A DNA stretch of 64,000 bases from Pontivivens nitratireducens (GCF_014235845.1 NZ_JACJUQ010000003.1:124001-188000), one strand, 5' to 3'; positions 1 to 10,171 are shown, numbered from the stretch's first letter. Notes: generated from the letters alone by a model not told the origin. Translations and numbers: made by a program.

Positions 1-1
1 A

Positions 2-448
2 CCCGGAAAAGCCGTCCAAACCGACGCTGAAATCGCGGCATTCATCCGCGAAGGCGCCGAGACGATCTATCACCCGGTCGGCACCTGCCGGATGGGCGCG
101 GACAAGGAGTCGGTGGTCGATCCCGAACTGAAAGTTCGCGGCGTGTCGGGACTGCGGGTGGTTGACGCGTCCATCATGCCAAGCCTCGTCGCCGGAAACA
201 CCAACGCCCCCACCATGGTCATTGCCGAGAACGCGGCGGAGATCATTCTGGGACAGGTGCGCGTTCTGGAGCGGAGCCGTCCGTTGCCTGAGCACAGTGA
301 AAGGCGAAAAAAGACAGAACCCTGCCACGGATGCGATGGCGTGTGCTGCACGAAACTGCAAGCCGCGACCAGCAGCTTTCAGGCTTTCCAGAACGATCAG
401 ACCCAAGACACCGAATCCGATGAGGAAGCCAAATGCGCGGACAAATGA
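2..448 (+). CDS. GMC-family alcohol/choline dehydrogenase, C-terminal fragment (AlkJ-like)
   Basis: The reading frame is open from the left edge of the window, so only the C-terminal part of a glucose-methanol-choline flavoprotein is present. HPVGTCRMG (bases 71-97) carries the conserved catalytic histidine and GNTNAP (194-211) the conserved asparagine of the GMC C-terminal domain. These enzymes are FAD-dependent dehydrogenases of alcohols or choline. The 3' end overlaps the next gene, an acyl-CoA ligase, by 16 bases. That pairing resembles alkJ-alkK of alkane degradation, so an alcohol-oxidising role is inferred over choline. Odd: about 60 residues follow the usual end of the family (AAEIILG), including a CHGCDGVCC cysteine cluster. 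This is either a real extension or a sign of a small frameshift. Confidence 0.88.
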   Translation, partial: PGKAVQTDAEIAAFIREGAETIYHPVGTCRMGADKESVVDPELKVRGVSGLRVVDASIMPSLVAGNTNAPTMVIAENAAEIILGQVRVLERSRPLPEHSERRKKTEPCHGCDGVCCTKLQAATSSFQAFQNDQTQDTESDEEAKCADK

Positions 449-2055
449 TGGCGATGCCACTGACAATCCATTCCCTGATCGACCATGGTGCCCGCTACCA
501 CGCAGACACCCAGATCGTGTCAGTGGAAACGGATGGTACGAAGACACGAACGACATGGAAAGGCATTTCCGATCGCGCGCGCAAGCTCGGCTCCGCACTG
601 ACGAAACTGGGGCTGTTCAAGGGGGATCGCGTGGCAACGGTCGCGTGGAACAATGCGCGGCATCTGGAGTGCTACTTTGGCATTTCGTGCCGCGGCATGG
701 TGTGCCACACGATCAATCCGCGCCTCTTCCCCGAACAGCTGGTCTATATCATCAACCACGCGGAAGACCGGGTCATCTTCTTCGACAAGACGTTCCTGCC
801 GATCATCGCAGGGATCCGGGAGCAGCTGACGACAGTCAACACGTTCGTCCTTATGTCGGAGCATGATGAGGAGGCGGCAAGCAAGATCCCCGGCCTCGTA
901 TTTTATGAGGATTTCCTGGCCACAGGGGAAGAAAATGCCGATTGGGTGGATGTGGACGAAGCCGACGCATCCAGCCTGTGCTATACTTCGGGAACCACGG
1001 GAAACCCTAAGGGCGTGCTCTATTCCCATCGGTCCACTGTCCTGCATTCCATGGGCGCGGCGCTGCCCGACACGCTGAACATTTCAGCGCGCGAAGTGAT
1101 GATGCCGGTCGTTCCGATGTTCCATGTCAACGCCTGGGGCATTCCCTATGCGGCGGCGATGGTCGGGGCGAAGCTGGTGCTGCCGGGGCCGGGTCTGGAT
1201 GGGGACAGCCTCGCCCGGCTGATCGACGACGAGGGCGTGACGGTGGCATTGGGTGTTCCGACGATCTGGCAGGGGCTGCTTGCCTCGCTGGAGAAGCTCG
1301 GGTCCAGCGCCGAGACGCTGAAAAGAACCGTGGTCGGCGGGTCGGCCTGCCCCCCTTCGATGATCGCGGAGTTCCGCGACAAATATGGCGTGGAGGTCGT
1401 ACACGCCTGGGGTATGACCGAAACCTCGCCTCTGGGGACTGCAAACGCTTTGCTTGAGCGTCATGCAGGCATGACCGAGGAAGAGCAGGCGAAAATTCGC
1501 GAAAGTCAGGGGCGCCCGCCCTATGGTGTGGAACTCAAGATCGTGGACGACGAAGGCGCCTCCCTGCCCGAGGACGGGTCAGCCCAGGGCAATCTGCGCA
1601 TACGTGGACACTGGGTCGTGGAGAATTATTTCGGCGCGGAACCCGGCACGACGTTGGAGCCGGACGGATGGTTCGAGACCGGCGATGTGGCCTCGATCAA
1701 TGCCGATGGGTTCATGACGATCCGTGATCGGTCCAAGGACATCATCAAGTCGGGGGGCGAATGGATCTCCACCGTCGAACTTGAGGGCATCGCCGTCGGT
1801 CATCCAGGTATCGCGGATGCCGCCGCCATCGCCGCGCGGCATGAGAAGTGGGACGAACGCCCGATCCTCGTGTCCGTCAGGGCGGCAGAAACGAACGTCT
1901 CCGAGGAGGATCTGATCGCCTTCTTCACAGACAAGGTCGCCAAGTGGCAGATCCCCGATGCCGTCGTTTTCGTGGATCAACTGCCGCGAAACGCAACGGG
2001 CAAGGTTCTGAAGAACAAGTTGCGGGAGACGTACGGCGACGTGCTTCTGGCGTGA
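433..2055 (+). CDS. Acyl-CoA ligase, AMP-forming (AlkK/DmdB-like)
   Basis: The 540-residue protein has the ANL-superfamily phosphate-binding loop [11 protein letters not shown] at residues 184-194, the adenylate-binding GMTETSPLG region, the FETGD hinge motif and a C-terminal [10 protein letters not shown] lysine motif, so both domains are complete. It should activate a medium- or branched-chain carboxylic acid to its CoA thioester with ATP. Overall it looks like AlkK and the DmdB-type ligases of roseobacters; the substrate cannot be read from sequence. The start at 433 has GAGGA a few bases upstream; ATGs at 448 and 451 are alternatives. Its coupling to an upstream GMC dehydrogenase suggests consecutive steps, alcohol oxidation then CoA activation. 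Confidence 0.88.
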   Translation: MRGQMMAMPLTIHSLIDHGARYHADTQIVSVETDGTKTRTTWKGISDRARKLGSALTKLGLFKGDRVATVAWNNARHLECYFGISCRGMVCHTINPRLFPEQLVYIINHAEDRVIFFDKTFLPIIAGIREQLTTVNTFVLMSEHDEEAASKIPGLVFYEDFLATGEENADWVDVDEADASSLCYTSGTTGNPKGVLYSHRSTVLHSMGAALPDTLNISAREVMMPVVPMFHVNAWGIPYAAAMVGAKLVLPGPGLDGDSLARLIDDEGVTVALGVPTIWQGLLASLEKLGSSAETLKRTVVGGSACPPSMIAEFRDKYGVEVVHAWGMTETSPLGTANALLERHAGMTEEEQAKIRESQGRPPYGVELKIVDDEGASLPEDGSAQGNLRIRGHWVVENYFGAEPGTTLEPDGWFETGDVASINADGFMTIRDRSKDIIKSGGEWISTVELEGIAVGHPGIADAAAIAARHEKWDERPILVSVRAAETNVSEEDLIAFFTDKVAKWQIPDAVVFVDQLPRNATGKVLKNKLRETYGDVLLA

Positions 2056-2064
2056 CCTGAAAAA

Positions 2065-2101
2065 GTGCAGGCGAAATTGCAGATCGCATTTTCGCCTGCA
2101 C
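2065..2101. terminator. Long hairpin after acyl-CoA ligase
   Basis: GTGCAGGCGAAA at 2065-2076 pairs perfectly with 2090-2101. Inside, a T-T mismatch is followed by a TGC/GCA step closing a 5-base loop. It starts 9 bases after the stop codon. There is no T-run on the plus strand, but four A's precede it, which would give a U-run in minus-strand transcription. It could be a terminator or an RNA-stabilising structure. Confidence 0.55.
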
Positions 2102-2170
2102 GTCATGGGTGAGGCGGCCGCAGCGGCATCGGGTTCCGACCGCCCGCTGGTATGGATATGTAAACCCTGG

Positions 2171-2199
2171 TTTTCAACATGTCGGGCTACATGTGAAAA
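2171..2199. promoter_or_regulatory. Inverted repeat upstream of panB, possible operator
   Basis: The arms TTTTCA-ACATGT and ACATGT-GAAAA flank six bases (CGGGCT), giving a near-perfect dyad about 155 bases before the panB start. It could bind a dimeric regulator or form a hairpin. No matching regulator gene is adjacent, so the role is inferred from symmetry only. Confidence 0.3.
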
Positions 2200-2352
2200 T
2201 CCGCCCCATTCGGCCTGAAGATTCGATCTCGGCCTAGATTTCTGATCTAAACAATATTACGCATCGTCGCCGTCGGCTATAACTAAGTTGCGCTGCACTT
2301 GCGCAGTATCGCAAGGGACGATATTTGTTCCCTGCTTCGTCGGAGGACCAGA

Positions 2353-3180
2353 ATGAGCCAATCCGCCCCACAAAAATCCCTCACCGCATCGGATATCCGC
2401 GCCCGCAAGGGGGGCAGCCCGCTGGTCTGTCTGACCGCCTATACCACCCCGGTGGCCCAGCTTGCCGATCGGGAATGCGATCTGGTTCTGGTGGGCGACA
2501 GCGTCGGCATGGTCTTGCACGGCATGTCCTCGACGCTGAACGTCACGATGGAAATGATGATCATGCATGGCCGCGCGGTGGCGCGCGGGCTGGATCGCGC
2601 CCTGATGGTCGTGGACATGCCCTTTGCCAGCTACGAAGAAAGCCCGGCGCAGGCCTTTCGCAACGCGGCCCGGCTGATGGCCGAAACCGGGGCCGGCGCG
2701 GTGAAACTTGAGGGCGGGCGGCACATGGCTGAAACGATCCGCTTCATCGTCGATCGTGGCATTCCGGTGATGGCTCATATCGGCCTGACTCCGCAGGCGG
2801 TAAACACGCTTGGCGGTTACAAGGTGCAGGGCAAGGGCAGCGATGCCGACCGGATCCGCGATGACGCGCGCGCGGTGGCAGAGGCCGGGGCCTTCTCGGT
2901 CGTACTGGAAAAGGTGCCTGCCGTATTGGCGGATGAGATCACGGCGGAGATCGCGATTCCCACGGTCGGCATCGGGGCCTCGGCCGGATGCGACGGTCAG
3001 ATCCTCGTGATCGACGATATGCTGGGCCTCTTCGACGCCTTCAAGCCGAAATTCGTCAAGCGCTACGCCCACCTCGCGGCTGATGCCGCCACCGCGATCC
3101 GGACCTATGCCGAGGAGGTCCGCGCCCGCAACTTCCCCGCCGCCGAACATGTCTTTGTCGATGAAAGGAGCGGTTCGTGA
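2353..3180 (+). CDS. panB: 3-methyl-2-oxobutanoate hydroxymethyltransferase
   Basis: PanB uses 5,10-methylene-tetrahydrofolate to convert 2-oxoisovalerate to ketopantoate, the first committed step of pantothenate and CoA synthesis. The 275-residue protein has the family's metal-binding [11 protein letters not shown], the KLEGG motif, and [14 protein letters not shown] with DDMLGL near the C-terminus. I chose the ATG at 2353 because GGAGG stands 7 bases before it and the product begins like other PanB proteins; the frame is open 18 codons further upstream without ribosome-site support. Its stop overlaps the panC start (GTGA), so the two are translationally coupled. Confidence 0.96.
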   Translation: MSQSAPQKSLTASDIRARKGGSPLVCLTAYTTPVAQLADRECDLVLVGDSVGMVLHGMSSTLNVTMEMMIMHGRAVARGLDRALMVVDMPFASYEESPAQAFRNAARLMAETGAGAVKLEGGRHMAETIRFIVDRGIPVMAHIGLTPQAVNTLGGYKVQGKGSDADRIRDDARAVAEAGAFSVVLEKVPAVLADEITAEIAIPTVGIGASAGCDGQILVIDDMLGLFDAFKPKFVKRYAHLAADAATAIRTYAEEVRARNFPAAEHVFVDERSGS

Positions 3181-4055
3181 ACATCATCCGCACCAAGGCC
3201 GAGCTTCGCGCCCTGACCGAAGGCTGGCGTCGCGAGGGAAAGACCATCGGCGTCGTGCCGACCATGGGCGCGTTGCATGCCGGGCACCTCAGCCTGGTCG
3301 AGGCTGCCTGCGCTGCGACCGACAGGGTGATCGTCACGCTGTTCGTAAATCCGAAGCAGTTCAACAGCCCCGAGGATCTGGCGAAATATCCCCGAACCGA
3401 ACACAGCGACGCGGAAAAACTAGCCCCTTATGGCGCTGACATCCTCTACGTTCCCGATGGCGCGCAGATGTATCCCGAAGGCTTCGCCACCACGGTGTCG
3501 GTGACCGGTGTCAGCGAAGCCCTCTGCGGTGCGACGCGGCCGGGACATTTCGACGGGGTGGCCACGGTGGTGGCAAAACTGCTGTTGCAGACGGATGCGG
3601 ATCAGGCGTTTTTCGGCGAAAAGGACTATCAGCAATTGCAGGTGGTACGCCGCCTTGCGCAAGACCTTGATTTGAAAACCAGGATCGTGGGGTGTCCGAC
3701 GGTTCGAGAGGACGACGGCTTGGCCATGTCCTCGCGCAACCTTCGCCTGAGCGCAGGTGCGCGGGCCGTCGCACCGATCATCCGCGAAACCCTGTCGCAG
3801 GCCGCGATCGAGATCAACGAAGGCTCCCCCATCGAGACCGCGCTGCAAGGTGCCCGCTCGCGTCTGACAAAGGCGGGTCTGCGGCAGATCGACTACCTGG
3901 AGCTTAGAGGCGATCCCGACCTTACGGTGCTGACCACAGCCGACCGGCCTGGTCGAATCTTCGTGGCTGCATGGCTGGACGGAGTGCGGCTCATCGACAA
4001 TATTCCTGTCCACGCGACAAGCCAGCAAGAGAGGCTTCTGGAACCCGCCGAGTGA
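3177..4055 (+). CDS. panC: Pantothenate synthetase (pantoate--beta-alanine ligase)
   Basis: PanC joins pantoate and beta-alanine with ATP to make pantothenate. The 292-residue length is normal for the family. [14 protein letters not shown] near residue 25 contains the HIGH-type nucleotide-binding signature (HAGH), FVNPKQF follows, and the MSSRN loop corresponds to the KMSKS-like motif. It starts with GTG inside the panB stop (GTGA overlap), so panBC is one two-gene operon ending at the hairpin at 4105-4134. Confidence 0.96.
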   Translation: MNIIRTKAELRALTEGWRREGKTIGVVPTMGALHAGHLSLVEAACAATDRVIVTLFVNPKQFNSPEDLAKYPRTEHSDAEKLAPYGADILYVPDGAQMYPEGFATTVSVTGVSEALCGATRPGHFDGVATVVAKLLLQTDADQAFFGEKDYQQLQVVRRLAQDLDLKTRIVGCPTVREDDGLAMSSRNLRLSAGARAVAPIIRETLSQAAIEINEGSPIETALQGARSRLTKAGLRQIDYLELRGDPDLTVLTTADRPGRIFVAAWLDGVRLIDNIPVHATSQQERLLEPAE

Positions 4056-4104
4056 GCTTGGCGGGGTCCAGAACTCCAACGCGCAAACCCAAACGTCCGA
4101 CATG

Positions 4105-4134
4105 AAAAGGCCCGGCGGTTTCCCGCCGGCCTTT
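4105..4134. terminator. Bidirectional terminator between panC and pntB
   Basis: A GC-rich stem (AAAGGCCCGGCGG against CCGCCGGCCTTT) with a short loop lies 50 bases after panC and 20 bases after the convergent pntB stop. It has A's on one side and T's on the other, so it can terminate from both directions. Confidence 0.85.
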
Positions 4135-4153
4135 AGCATAATAAGCGTTGCGA

Positions 4154-5557
4154 TCAGCTGATCCGACCCAGCAGCGCGTCGAGCGAGGCCTTCGCGTCGC
4201 CGTAGAACATGCGGCTGTTCTCCTTGAAGAACAGCGGGTTCTCGATGCCGGAATAGCCGGTGCCCTGACCGCGCTTGGAGATGAAGACCTGCTTGGCCTT
4301 CCACACTTCCAGAACCGGCATACCGGCGATGGGGGAGTTGGGATCCTCCTGCGCGGCGGGGTTCACGATGTCGTTCGCGCCGATGATCATGACCACGTCC
4401 GTATTGGGGAAGTCGTCGTTGATCTCATCCATTTCCAGCACGATGTCGTAGGGCACCTTCGCCTCCGCCAGCAGCACGTTCATGTGGCCGGGCAGGCGAC
4501 CGGCGACGGGGTGGATGGCGAAGCGGACCTCCTTGCCCTGCGCGCGCAGCTTGCGTGTCAATTCACTGACCGCCTGCTGTGCCTGTGCGACGGCGAGGCC
4601 ATAGCCCGGCACGATGACGATGCTGTCCGCCTCATCCAGCGCCGCGGCCACATGATCCGCGTCGGTTCCGATCATCTCTCCGTCGATCTCCATCGCGGGG
4701 CCGGATGCACCGCCGAAACCGCCGAGGATCACGGACAGGAAGTTCCGGTTCATCGCCTTGCACATGATATAGCTGAGGATCGCACCCGACGATCCGACCA
4801 GCGCGCCCGTGACGATCAGCAGGTCATTGCCCAGCGTGAAGCCGATGGCCGCCGCCGCCCAGCCGGAATAGCTGTTGAGCATCGAGACCACGACCGGCAT
4901 GTCCGCGCCGCCGATGGCCATCACCAGATGCCAGCCCAGCACACCGGCCAGGATGGCCACCAGCCACAACTGCCAGGTCGATGCGTCCTGCATCACGCCC
5001 GCATCGTTCACGCCGTTGGACGCGGCGAAGGAATAGCCGATCAGGATCGACAGCACGACCAGGCCAATGTTGAGGCCATGACGGAACGGCAGGATCAGCG
5101 CCTTGCCGTCGATCTGACCCGCCAGCTTGCCATAGGCCACCACGGATCCGGTGAAGGTCACGGCGCCGATGAAGACGCCGAGGAAGACCTCGACCTCCAT
5201 GATGCCGAACTCGATACCCACCTTCAGCGGCGGGTCGATGATGGTGTTCACGCCGATGAAGACCGCCGCCAGTCCGACGAGCGAGTGCATCGCGGCGACA
5301 AGTTGCGGCATCCCGGTCATCTCGACCTTGATGGCGATATAGGAGCCGATGGCCCCGCCGATCAGCAGGGCAGGGATCAGCACCCAGTAATGGCCCGTCG
5401 CCTCGGCAAAGAAGGTGGCGACAACGGCCAGCGCCATCCCCACCATGCCGTAGATCACGCCCTTCTTGGAGCTTTCCTGATTGCTCAGCCCCGCCAGCGA
5501 CAGGATGAAGAGAATTGCCGCGACGACATAGGCCGCGGAGATCAGTCCGGTGTTCAT
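4154..5557 (-). CDS. pntB: Proton-translocating NAD(P)+ transhydrogenase, subunit beta
   Basis: PntB spans the inner membrane and carries the NADP(H)-binding domain dIII. With PntA it drives NADPH formation from NADH using the proton gradient. The 467-residue protein has about nine hydrophobic segments over its first 270 residues. The dIII Rossmann region follows, with [12 protein letters not shown], the [18 protein letters not shown] loop and the C-terminal [20 protein letters not shown]-binding segment. It begins 10 bases after the pntA stop, so pntAB form an operon. Confidence 0.97.
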   Translation of the reverse strand: MNTGLISAAYVVAAILFILSLAGLSNQESSKKGVIYGMVGMALAVVATFFAEATGHYWVLIPALLIGGAIGSYIAIKVEMTGMPQLVAAMHSLVGLAAVFIGVNTIIDPPLKVGIEFGIMEVEVFLGVFIGAVTFTGSVVAYGKLAGQIDGKALILPFRHGLNIGLVVLSILIGYSFAASNGVNDAGVMQDASTWQLWLVAILAGVLGWHLVMAIGGADMPVVVSMLNSYSGWAAAAIGFTLGNDLLIVTGALVGSSGAILSYIMCKAMNRNFLSVILGGFGGASGPAMEIDGEMIGTDADHVAAALDEADSIVIVPGYGLAVAQAQQAVSELTRKLRAQGKEVRFAIHPVAGRLPGHMNVLLAEAKVPYDIVLEMDEINDDFPNTDVVMIIGANDIVNPAAQEDPNSPIAGMPVLEVWKAKQVFISKRGQGTGYSGIENPLFFKENSRMFYGDAKASLDALLGRIS

Positions 5558-5567
5558 TGTCGTTTCC

Positions 5568-7142
5568 TCAGCTCTTCTGGAACATGGCGAGCATACGGCG
5601 CGTCACCATGAAACCCCCGACGATGTTGATGGAGGCGATCAGCACCGCGATGGCGGCCAGCACGACGGCCCACCCCTCGCCCGAGCCGATTTGCAGCATC
5701 GCCCCGATGATGATGATCGACGAAATCGCGTTGGTCACGGCCATCAGCGGCGTGTGCAGCGCCGCCGTCACGGACCAGATCACCTGATATCCGATGAAGC
5801 AGGCCAGCACGAAGACGATGAAATGCGCCATGAAGCTGGCAGGCGCGATGGCCCCGATCAGCAACAGCAGCAGGCCGCCGCCGACCAGTGCCGCCATTTG
5901 CATCCGGCCATTCTTGCGCGCGGTGGCGGCTGCCTCCGCCAGCTTTTCCTCGGCAGTCTTTTCGGGAGCTTTGGGTTTCGCGGCCGCGATTGCTTTGGTT
6001 TTCGGCGGGGGCGGCGGGAAGGTGATTTCGTTCCCGTGCACCACGGTGGCGCCCCGGATCACGTCGTCCTCCATGTTGTGCACGATCACGCCGTCATTTT
6101 CAGGCGTCAGATCGTCCATCATGTGACGGATGTTGGTCGCGTAGAGGGTGGAGGATTGCGTCGCCATGCGGCTGGGCAGATCGGTGTAGCCGATGATCGT
6201 GACGCCGTTGTCGGATTCGATCTTCTCGTTCTCGACGGTCAGTTCGCAATTGCCACCACGCTCGGCGGCCAGATCCACGATGACGGAGCCGGGCTTCATC
6301 GCCTCGACCATATCCTTGGTCCACAACACCGGCGCATCGCGTCCGGGGATCAGGGCCGTGGTGATGACGATGTCCACGTCCGGTGCCAGTTCACGGAACT
6401 TTTGAAGCTGCTTTTCGCGGAATTCAGGTGAGGAGGGGGCCGCGTAGCCGCCGGTCTCCGCGCCATCGGTCTGCTGTTCGTCGAAGTCGAGGAAGACGAA
6501 TTCCGCGCCCATCGATTCGATCTGCTCGGCCACTTCGGGGCGCACATCGAAAGCATAGGTGATCGCGCCCATCGAGGTCGCCGCCCCGATGGCCGCCAGA
6601 CCGGCGACACCTGCGCCGACCACCAGAACCTTCGCCGGAGGCACCTTGCCCGCCGCGGTGATCTGGCCGGTGAAGAACCGCCCAAAATTGTTCGATGCCT
6701 CGACCACGGCACGATAGCCGCCGATATTGGCCATGGAGGACAGGGCGTCCATCTTCTGCGCGCGTGAGATTCGCGGCACCATGTCCATCGCGATCACGGT
6801 CGCGCCCTTGCCCTTGAGCGTATCCAGAAGCTCGGGGTTCTGAGCCGGCCAGATGAACGAGATGATCGTCTGTCCTGCTCGGATATGCCCGATTTCCGCA
6901 TCGTCGGGCGCGCGGACCTTGCTGATCACGTCGGCGGCGGCATAGACGGCAGCGGCGTCGGGCAGAACCTCCGCCCCTGCCGCAGTGTAATCGGCGTCGT
7001 TGAAGCGGGCAGCCGCGCCGGCACCGGCTTCGATGACGCAGTCGTGTCCGAGTTTGGCCAAGGCAGCGACACTTTGCGGTGTCATTGCCACACGTGCCTC
7101 TCCGGGCCAGGTTTCCTTGATCGCGCCGATTTTCATGGGCAT
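5568..7142 (-). CDS. pntA: NAD(P)+ transhydrogenase, subunit alpha (fused form)
   Basis: This subunit holds the NAD(H)-binding domain dI ([15 protein letters not shown] Rossmann loop, acidic DVRPEV after it) and, after a Pro/Lys/Ala-rich linker (PPPPPK, then [12 protein letters not shown]), the membrane segments of dII. It is therefore a single long alpha chain of 524 residues, as in E. coli, not the split alpha-1/alpha-2 form of Rhodospirillum. I chose the ATG at 7142, with GAGGAG 2-3 bases before it; an ATG two codons later (7136) has better ribosome-site spacing and is equally possible. The frame continues upstream to 7232 without support. Confidence 0.94.
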   Translation of the reverse strand: MPMKIGAIKETWPGEARVAMTPQSVAALAKLGHDCVIEAGAGAAARFNDADYTAAGAEVLPDAAAVYAAADVISKVRAPDDAEIGHIRAGQTIISFIWPAQNPELLDTLKGKGATVIAMDMVPRISRAQKMDALSSMANIGGYRAVVEASNNFGRFFTGQITAAGKVPPAKVLVVGAGVAGLAAIGAATSMGAITYAFDVRPEVAEQIESMGAEFVFLDFDEQQTDGAETGGYAAPSSPEFREKQLQKFRELAPDVDIVITTALIPGRDAPVLWTKDMVEAMKPGSVIVDLAAERGGNCELTVENEKIESDNGVTIIGYTDLPSRMATQSSTLYATNIRHMMDDLTPENDGVIVHNMEDDVIRGATVVHGNEITFPPPPPKTKAIAAAKPKAPEKTAEEKLAEAAATARKNGRMQMAALVGGGLLLLLIGAIAPASFMAHFIVFVLACFIGYQVIWSVTAALHTPLMAVTNAISSIIIIGAMLQIGSGEGWAVVLAAIAVLIASINIVGGFMVTRRMLAMFQKS

Positions 7143-7324
7143 GTCTCCTCGCAAGGCTGGGGTGAGAATTATGTGACACGTCATCGCACGATAGGAAAGC
7201 CACGAATCCACATGCGACGCAGGAATGCGCAATAATGTGACTGATTACGTAACGTCAATCTTTGCGATTGTTTCGCGCATGTTCCGGGTGGGCGACTCGC
7301 ATGAGGAATGCTAGATTTAGTCTC

Positions 7325-9160
7325 ATGACACATCAGGACCGCAACATAGATGCTGAACGCCGCGCAATTCGGCAGCTCGACCCGACTGAATCCAACCGGA
7401 TCGCCGCCGGAGAGGTTGTCGAAAGGCCCGCGAGCGCGGTCAAGGAACTGCTGGAAAATGCGCTGGACGCTGGCGCCAGCCGGATTTTGATCGCCGTGGC
7501 GGACGGGGGAAAGACGCTGATCCGGGTCACGGATGACGGGCATGGCATCGCGCGGGGGGAATTGGCCCTCGCATTGTGCCGTCATGCCACGTCCAAGCTG
7601 GACGGTGACGATCTGGTCAACATCCGCTCGTTCGGGTTTCGGGGTGAGGCGCTGCCCTCCATCGGGGCGGTCGCCCGGTTGCGTCTGTCCAGCCGCGTCG
7701 CCGGGGCGGAGGCGTGGGAGATTTCGGTCAATGGCGGTGTCCTTGCCGATCCGGTGCCCTGCACCCTGCGCGGCGGCACGGTGGTGGAGGTGCGCGACCT
7801 GTTCCACGCCACGCCCGCGCGCCTGAAATTCCTGCGCACCGACCGGGCGGAGTTGCAGGCCATATCCGAGGTGGTCAAACGGTTGAGCCTGTCCGCGCCC
7901 GCCGTCGCCATATCGTTGCGCGACGTGTCGGGCGGGGGTGAGGGCCGGGTGATCTATTCCGCCGAACGGGCCGATCCCGCCGCGCGGATGGAGGCGGTTC
8001 TGGGCCGGGATTTCCGAACCAACGCGATTGAGATCGACGCCGTGCGGCAGGGCATCACCATGACCGGCTTCGCCGCATTGCCGACCTATAGCCGGGGCGC
8101 GGCGGTCGCGCAGTTCCTGTTCGTCAACGGGCGGCCCGTACGTGACAAGCAGTTGACCGGGGCGTTGCGCGGTGCCTATTCCGATTTCCTCAGCCGGGAC
8201 CGTCATCCGGCGGTGTGCCTGTTCCTGACCTGCCCCCCGTCCGAGGTGGACGTGAACGTGCATCCGGCCAAGACGGAGGTCCGCTTTCGGGAGCCCGGCC
8301 TGGTGCGCGGATTGATCGTTTCCGGTCTGCGACAGGCCCTGGCGGAGGCAGGGCATCGTGCTTCGACCACGGTGGCGGATGCCACGCTGGGCGCGATGCG
8401 GCCCGAGGCTGCCGCGCAGCCCCGTATCTATCAAATGGATCGCCCGTCCTTGGGTGAGCGGCCCGCCCCCTATGCCGTGCAGCCCGCCCCGACCGGCTTC
8501 GCTGACGATGGCAGCGGCTGGGCCGCCGCGCGCACGGAACCTGCCCCCGCCGTGCCCGATCAGGTTGAGGAAACCCCTGCCTATCCGCTGGGTGTGGCGC
8601 GGGCGCAGCTGCATGAGAATTACATCGTCGCGCAGACCCCGGACGGCATGGTTCTGGTCGATGCCCATGCCGCGCATGAACGGCTGGTCTACGAGCGGCT
8701 GAAGGCGCAGGCGGCGGCGCGATCCGTTCCGTCGCAAGCCTTGCTGATCCCCGATATCGTGGACTTGCCCGCCGATGATCTGGCGCGACTGGCCGATGCA
8801 CGCGAAACCCTGTCTGCGGTCGGTCTGGATATCGAGGCATTCGGCGCAGGCGCGGTCGCCATCCAGTCGGTCCCGGCCGCGCTGGGACAGGTGGACGGCA
8901 AGGCCCTGCTGACGGACATCTGCGACGAGTTGGCCGATCAGGGCACCACCACCCGGATCGCTGAGAAGCTGGACGCGATCCTGTCGCGGATCGCCTGCCA
9001 TGGCTCGGTCCGTACCGGGCGGCGGATGCAAGCGGAGGAGATGAATGCCCTTCTGCGAGAGATGGAGGCGACCCCCCATTCCGGCCAGTGCAACCACGGC
9101 CGTCCCACATATGTGGAGCTGAAGATGAAGGATATCGAGCGGCTGTTCGGGCGCAGTTAG
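7325..9160 (+). CDS. mutL: DNA mismatch repair protein MutL
   Basis: MutL couples MutS mismatch recognition to strand processing. The 611-residue protein has the GHKL ATPase motifs at the N-terminus: IAAGEVV, ELLENALDAG, TDDGHGI, and FGFRGEAL. The C-terminal dimer domain carries DAHAAHERLVYE, matching the endonuclease metal motif DQHA(X)2E(X)4E except Q to A, plus a late CNHGRPT motif like the CPHGRP zinc/active-site element. It is therefore probably a nicking MutL, as in bacteria without MutH. I start at 7325 where the family homology begins; the open frame extends to 7262. Its stop overlaps the convergent DedA stop by 3 bases. Confidence 0.95.
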   Translation: MTHQDRNIDAERRAIRQLDPTESNRIAAGEVVERPASAVKELLENALDAGASRILIAVADGGKTLIRVTDDGHGIARGELALALCRHATSKLDGDDLVNIRSFGFRGEALPSIGAVARLRLSSRVAGAEAWEISVNGGVLADPVPCTLRGGTVVEVRDLFHATPARLKFLRTDRAELQAISEVVKRLSLSAPAVAISLRDVSGGGEGRVIYSAERADPAARMEAVLGRDFRTNAIEIDAVRQGITMTGFAALPTYSRGAAVAQFLFVNGRPVRDKQLTGALRGAYSDFLSRDRHPAVCLFLTCPPSEVDVNVHPAKTEVRFREPGLVRGLIVSGLRQALAEAGHRASTTVADATLGAMRPEAAAQPRIYQMDRPSLGERPAPYAVQPAPTGFADDGSGWAAARTEPAPAVPDQVEETPAYPLGVARAQLHENYIVAQTPDGMVLVDAHAAHERLVYERLKAQAAARSVPSQALLIPDIVDLPADDLARLADARETLSAVGLDIEAFGAGAVAIQSVPAALGQVDGKALLTDICDELADQGTTTRIAEKLDAILSRIACHGSVRTGRRMQAEEMNALLREMEATPHSGQCNHGRPTYVELKMKDIERLFGRS

Positions 9161-9771
9161 AGGCGCCCGGCCCGCGCCTTTGCCTTCGCGCGCAGGACAC
9201 CCCTGATCCACAGGGTCGCCGCCGCCGCCAGAACCAGTGTCACCACCAGCCCGACGATATCGGTCATGATCTGGGCCACGACGGTCACGTGATCCATGAA
9301 GGTATAGCCCAATCCGATATAGACCGTGACCCAGATCACCTCTCCCAGAATATCTCCTACGGTGAAACGCAGCCAGGTCAGCCCGGTCGCGCCCGCGATG
9401 AAATTCACCCAAGGCCCCAGGGGCGCAACCGCCCAAGTGGACAGGAAAACCCCCATGCCGCCCCGGCGGTCCACCAGATCGGTGGCCCGTTTCAGCACAG
9501 CGGCCCGCGTGGGGGATCGCGACAACCGCGCGACCAGCGCTCCGCCGCCGACCCGGCCGATCAGATATCCCGTCTGATCGCCCAGAATGGCCCCAGCCAG
9601 CGCGGACAAGCCTACAGGCCACGCATCCAGATCGCCCGAGGCGACAAACGCGCCGCCGGTCAGCATCATCAGCGATGTGGGGATCGGCAGGGCGAGGCAT
9701 GACAGAAACGCCGAGGCAAAGATCACATAGATGCCGTAATCCGTTATCAGTTCGACGATCGTTTCAGTCAT
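9157..9771 (-). CDS. DedA/VTT-domain inner-membrane protein
   Basis: The 204-residue hydrophobic protein has the DedA (SNARE-associated, VTT) pattern: a re-entrant ALPIPTSLMML segment, the GDQTGYLIGR motif near residue 65, and F-STWAVAPLGPWVNFIAGATG in the second half, followed by terminal membrane helices. DedA proteins are linked to undecaprenyl-phosphate or phospholipid flipping and to membrane-potential maintenance; the substrate here is unknown. The start at 9771 overlaps the end of the upstream small membrane protein gene by 8 bases, so they are cotranscribed. The 3' end overlaps mutL tail to tail. Confidence 0.85.
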   Translation of the reverse strand: MTETIVELITDYGIYVIFASAFLSCLALPIPTSLMMLTGGAFVASGDLDAWPVGLSALAGAILGDQTGYLIGRVGGGALVARLSRSPTRAAVLKRATDLVDRRGGMGVFLSTWAVAPLGPWVNFIAGATGLTWLRFTVGDILGEVIWVTVYIGLGYTFMDHVTVVAQIMTDIVGLVVTLVLAAAATLWIRGVLRAKAKARAGRL

Positions 9772-10171
9772 TCCGGCGCGTCCTGCCGTTGCCTGTTGGC
9801 GTATCGCGGGCGGTGCCCTCACGGAATGCGGCGATGGCCGATTCCGCCTCTGCGATGACCTGCTCGACGGGTACGCCGCGAAACTCTGCCAGTTCGGCCA
9901 GGGTCATCGGGCCGTCTGGGGGTGGCACCGGTGCATCCAACGCGTCGAGGATCACGGCAGGCGGCACCCGCCACGACCGGGCGACGTAGCGGGGCGTCAT
10001 CCAGTCCGCCAGGTCCTGCTCCTGCTGAACCTTGATAGCGCGATCCTGCCAGAACAGCACGGTCCGCACGCCGAAGAAGAATGTCCCCGCCAGCGCCAGC
10101 GACAGGATGATCGTCGCGATGGGGGCCGCTGCCCACAATCGGCTGACGAATGCTTGTGCCCTGTTCAACAT
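9764..10171 (-). CDS. Hypothetical single-pass membrane protein
   Basis: I do not recognise this 135-residue protein. It has one clear membrane segment at residues 15-40 (APIATIILSLALAGTFFFGV), then a soluble part that may contain two short helix-turn-helix-like units (WMTPRYVARSWRVPPAVILDAL and MTLAELAEFRGVPVEQVIAEAE). The C-terminal tail is polar. It precedes and overlaps the DedA gene, so the two are probably functionally linked. A role as an accessory factor of the DedA protein is only a guess. Confidence 0.7.
   Translation of the reverse strand: MLNRAQAFVSRLWAAAPIATIILSLALAGTFFFGVRTVLFWQDRAIKVQQEQDLADWMTPRYVARSWRVPPAVILDALDAPVPPPDGPMTLAELAEFRGVPVEQVIAEAESAIAAFREGTARDTPTGNGRTRRND

Larger units (their letters stand above)
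2056..2352. other. Intergenic region with several dyads between acyl-CoA ligase and panB
   Basis: This 297-base gap has no gene I can support. It holds a strong hairpin just after the ligase stop (2065-2101), a dyad with ACATGT arms (2171-2199), and a short palindrome TAGAT-N5-ATCTA at 2235-2249. The panB ribosome binding site (GGAGG) is at its end. The promoter of panBC must lie here, but I see no convincing -35/-10 pair. Confidence 0.6.

Noticed and set aside
4148-5611. 487-codon frame antisense to pntB
   Set aside because: Shadow of pntB, His/Asp/Arg-rich translation.
7181-9700. 839-codon open frame antisense to mutL
   Set aside because: Low-complexity shadow of mutL and the DedA gene; no recognisable motif.
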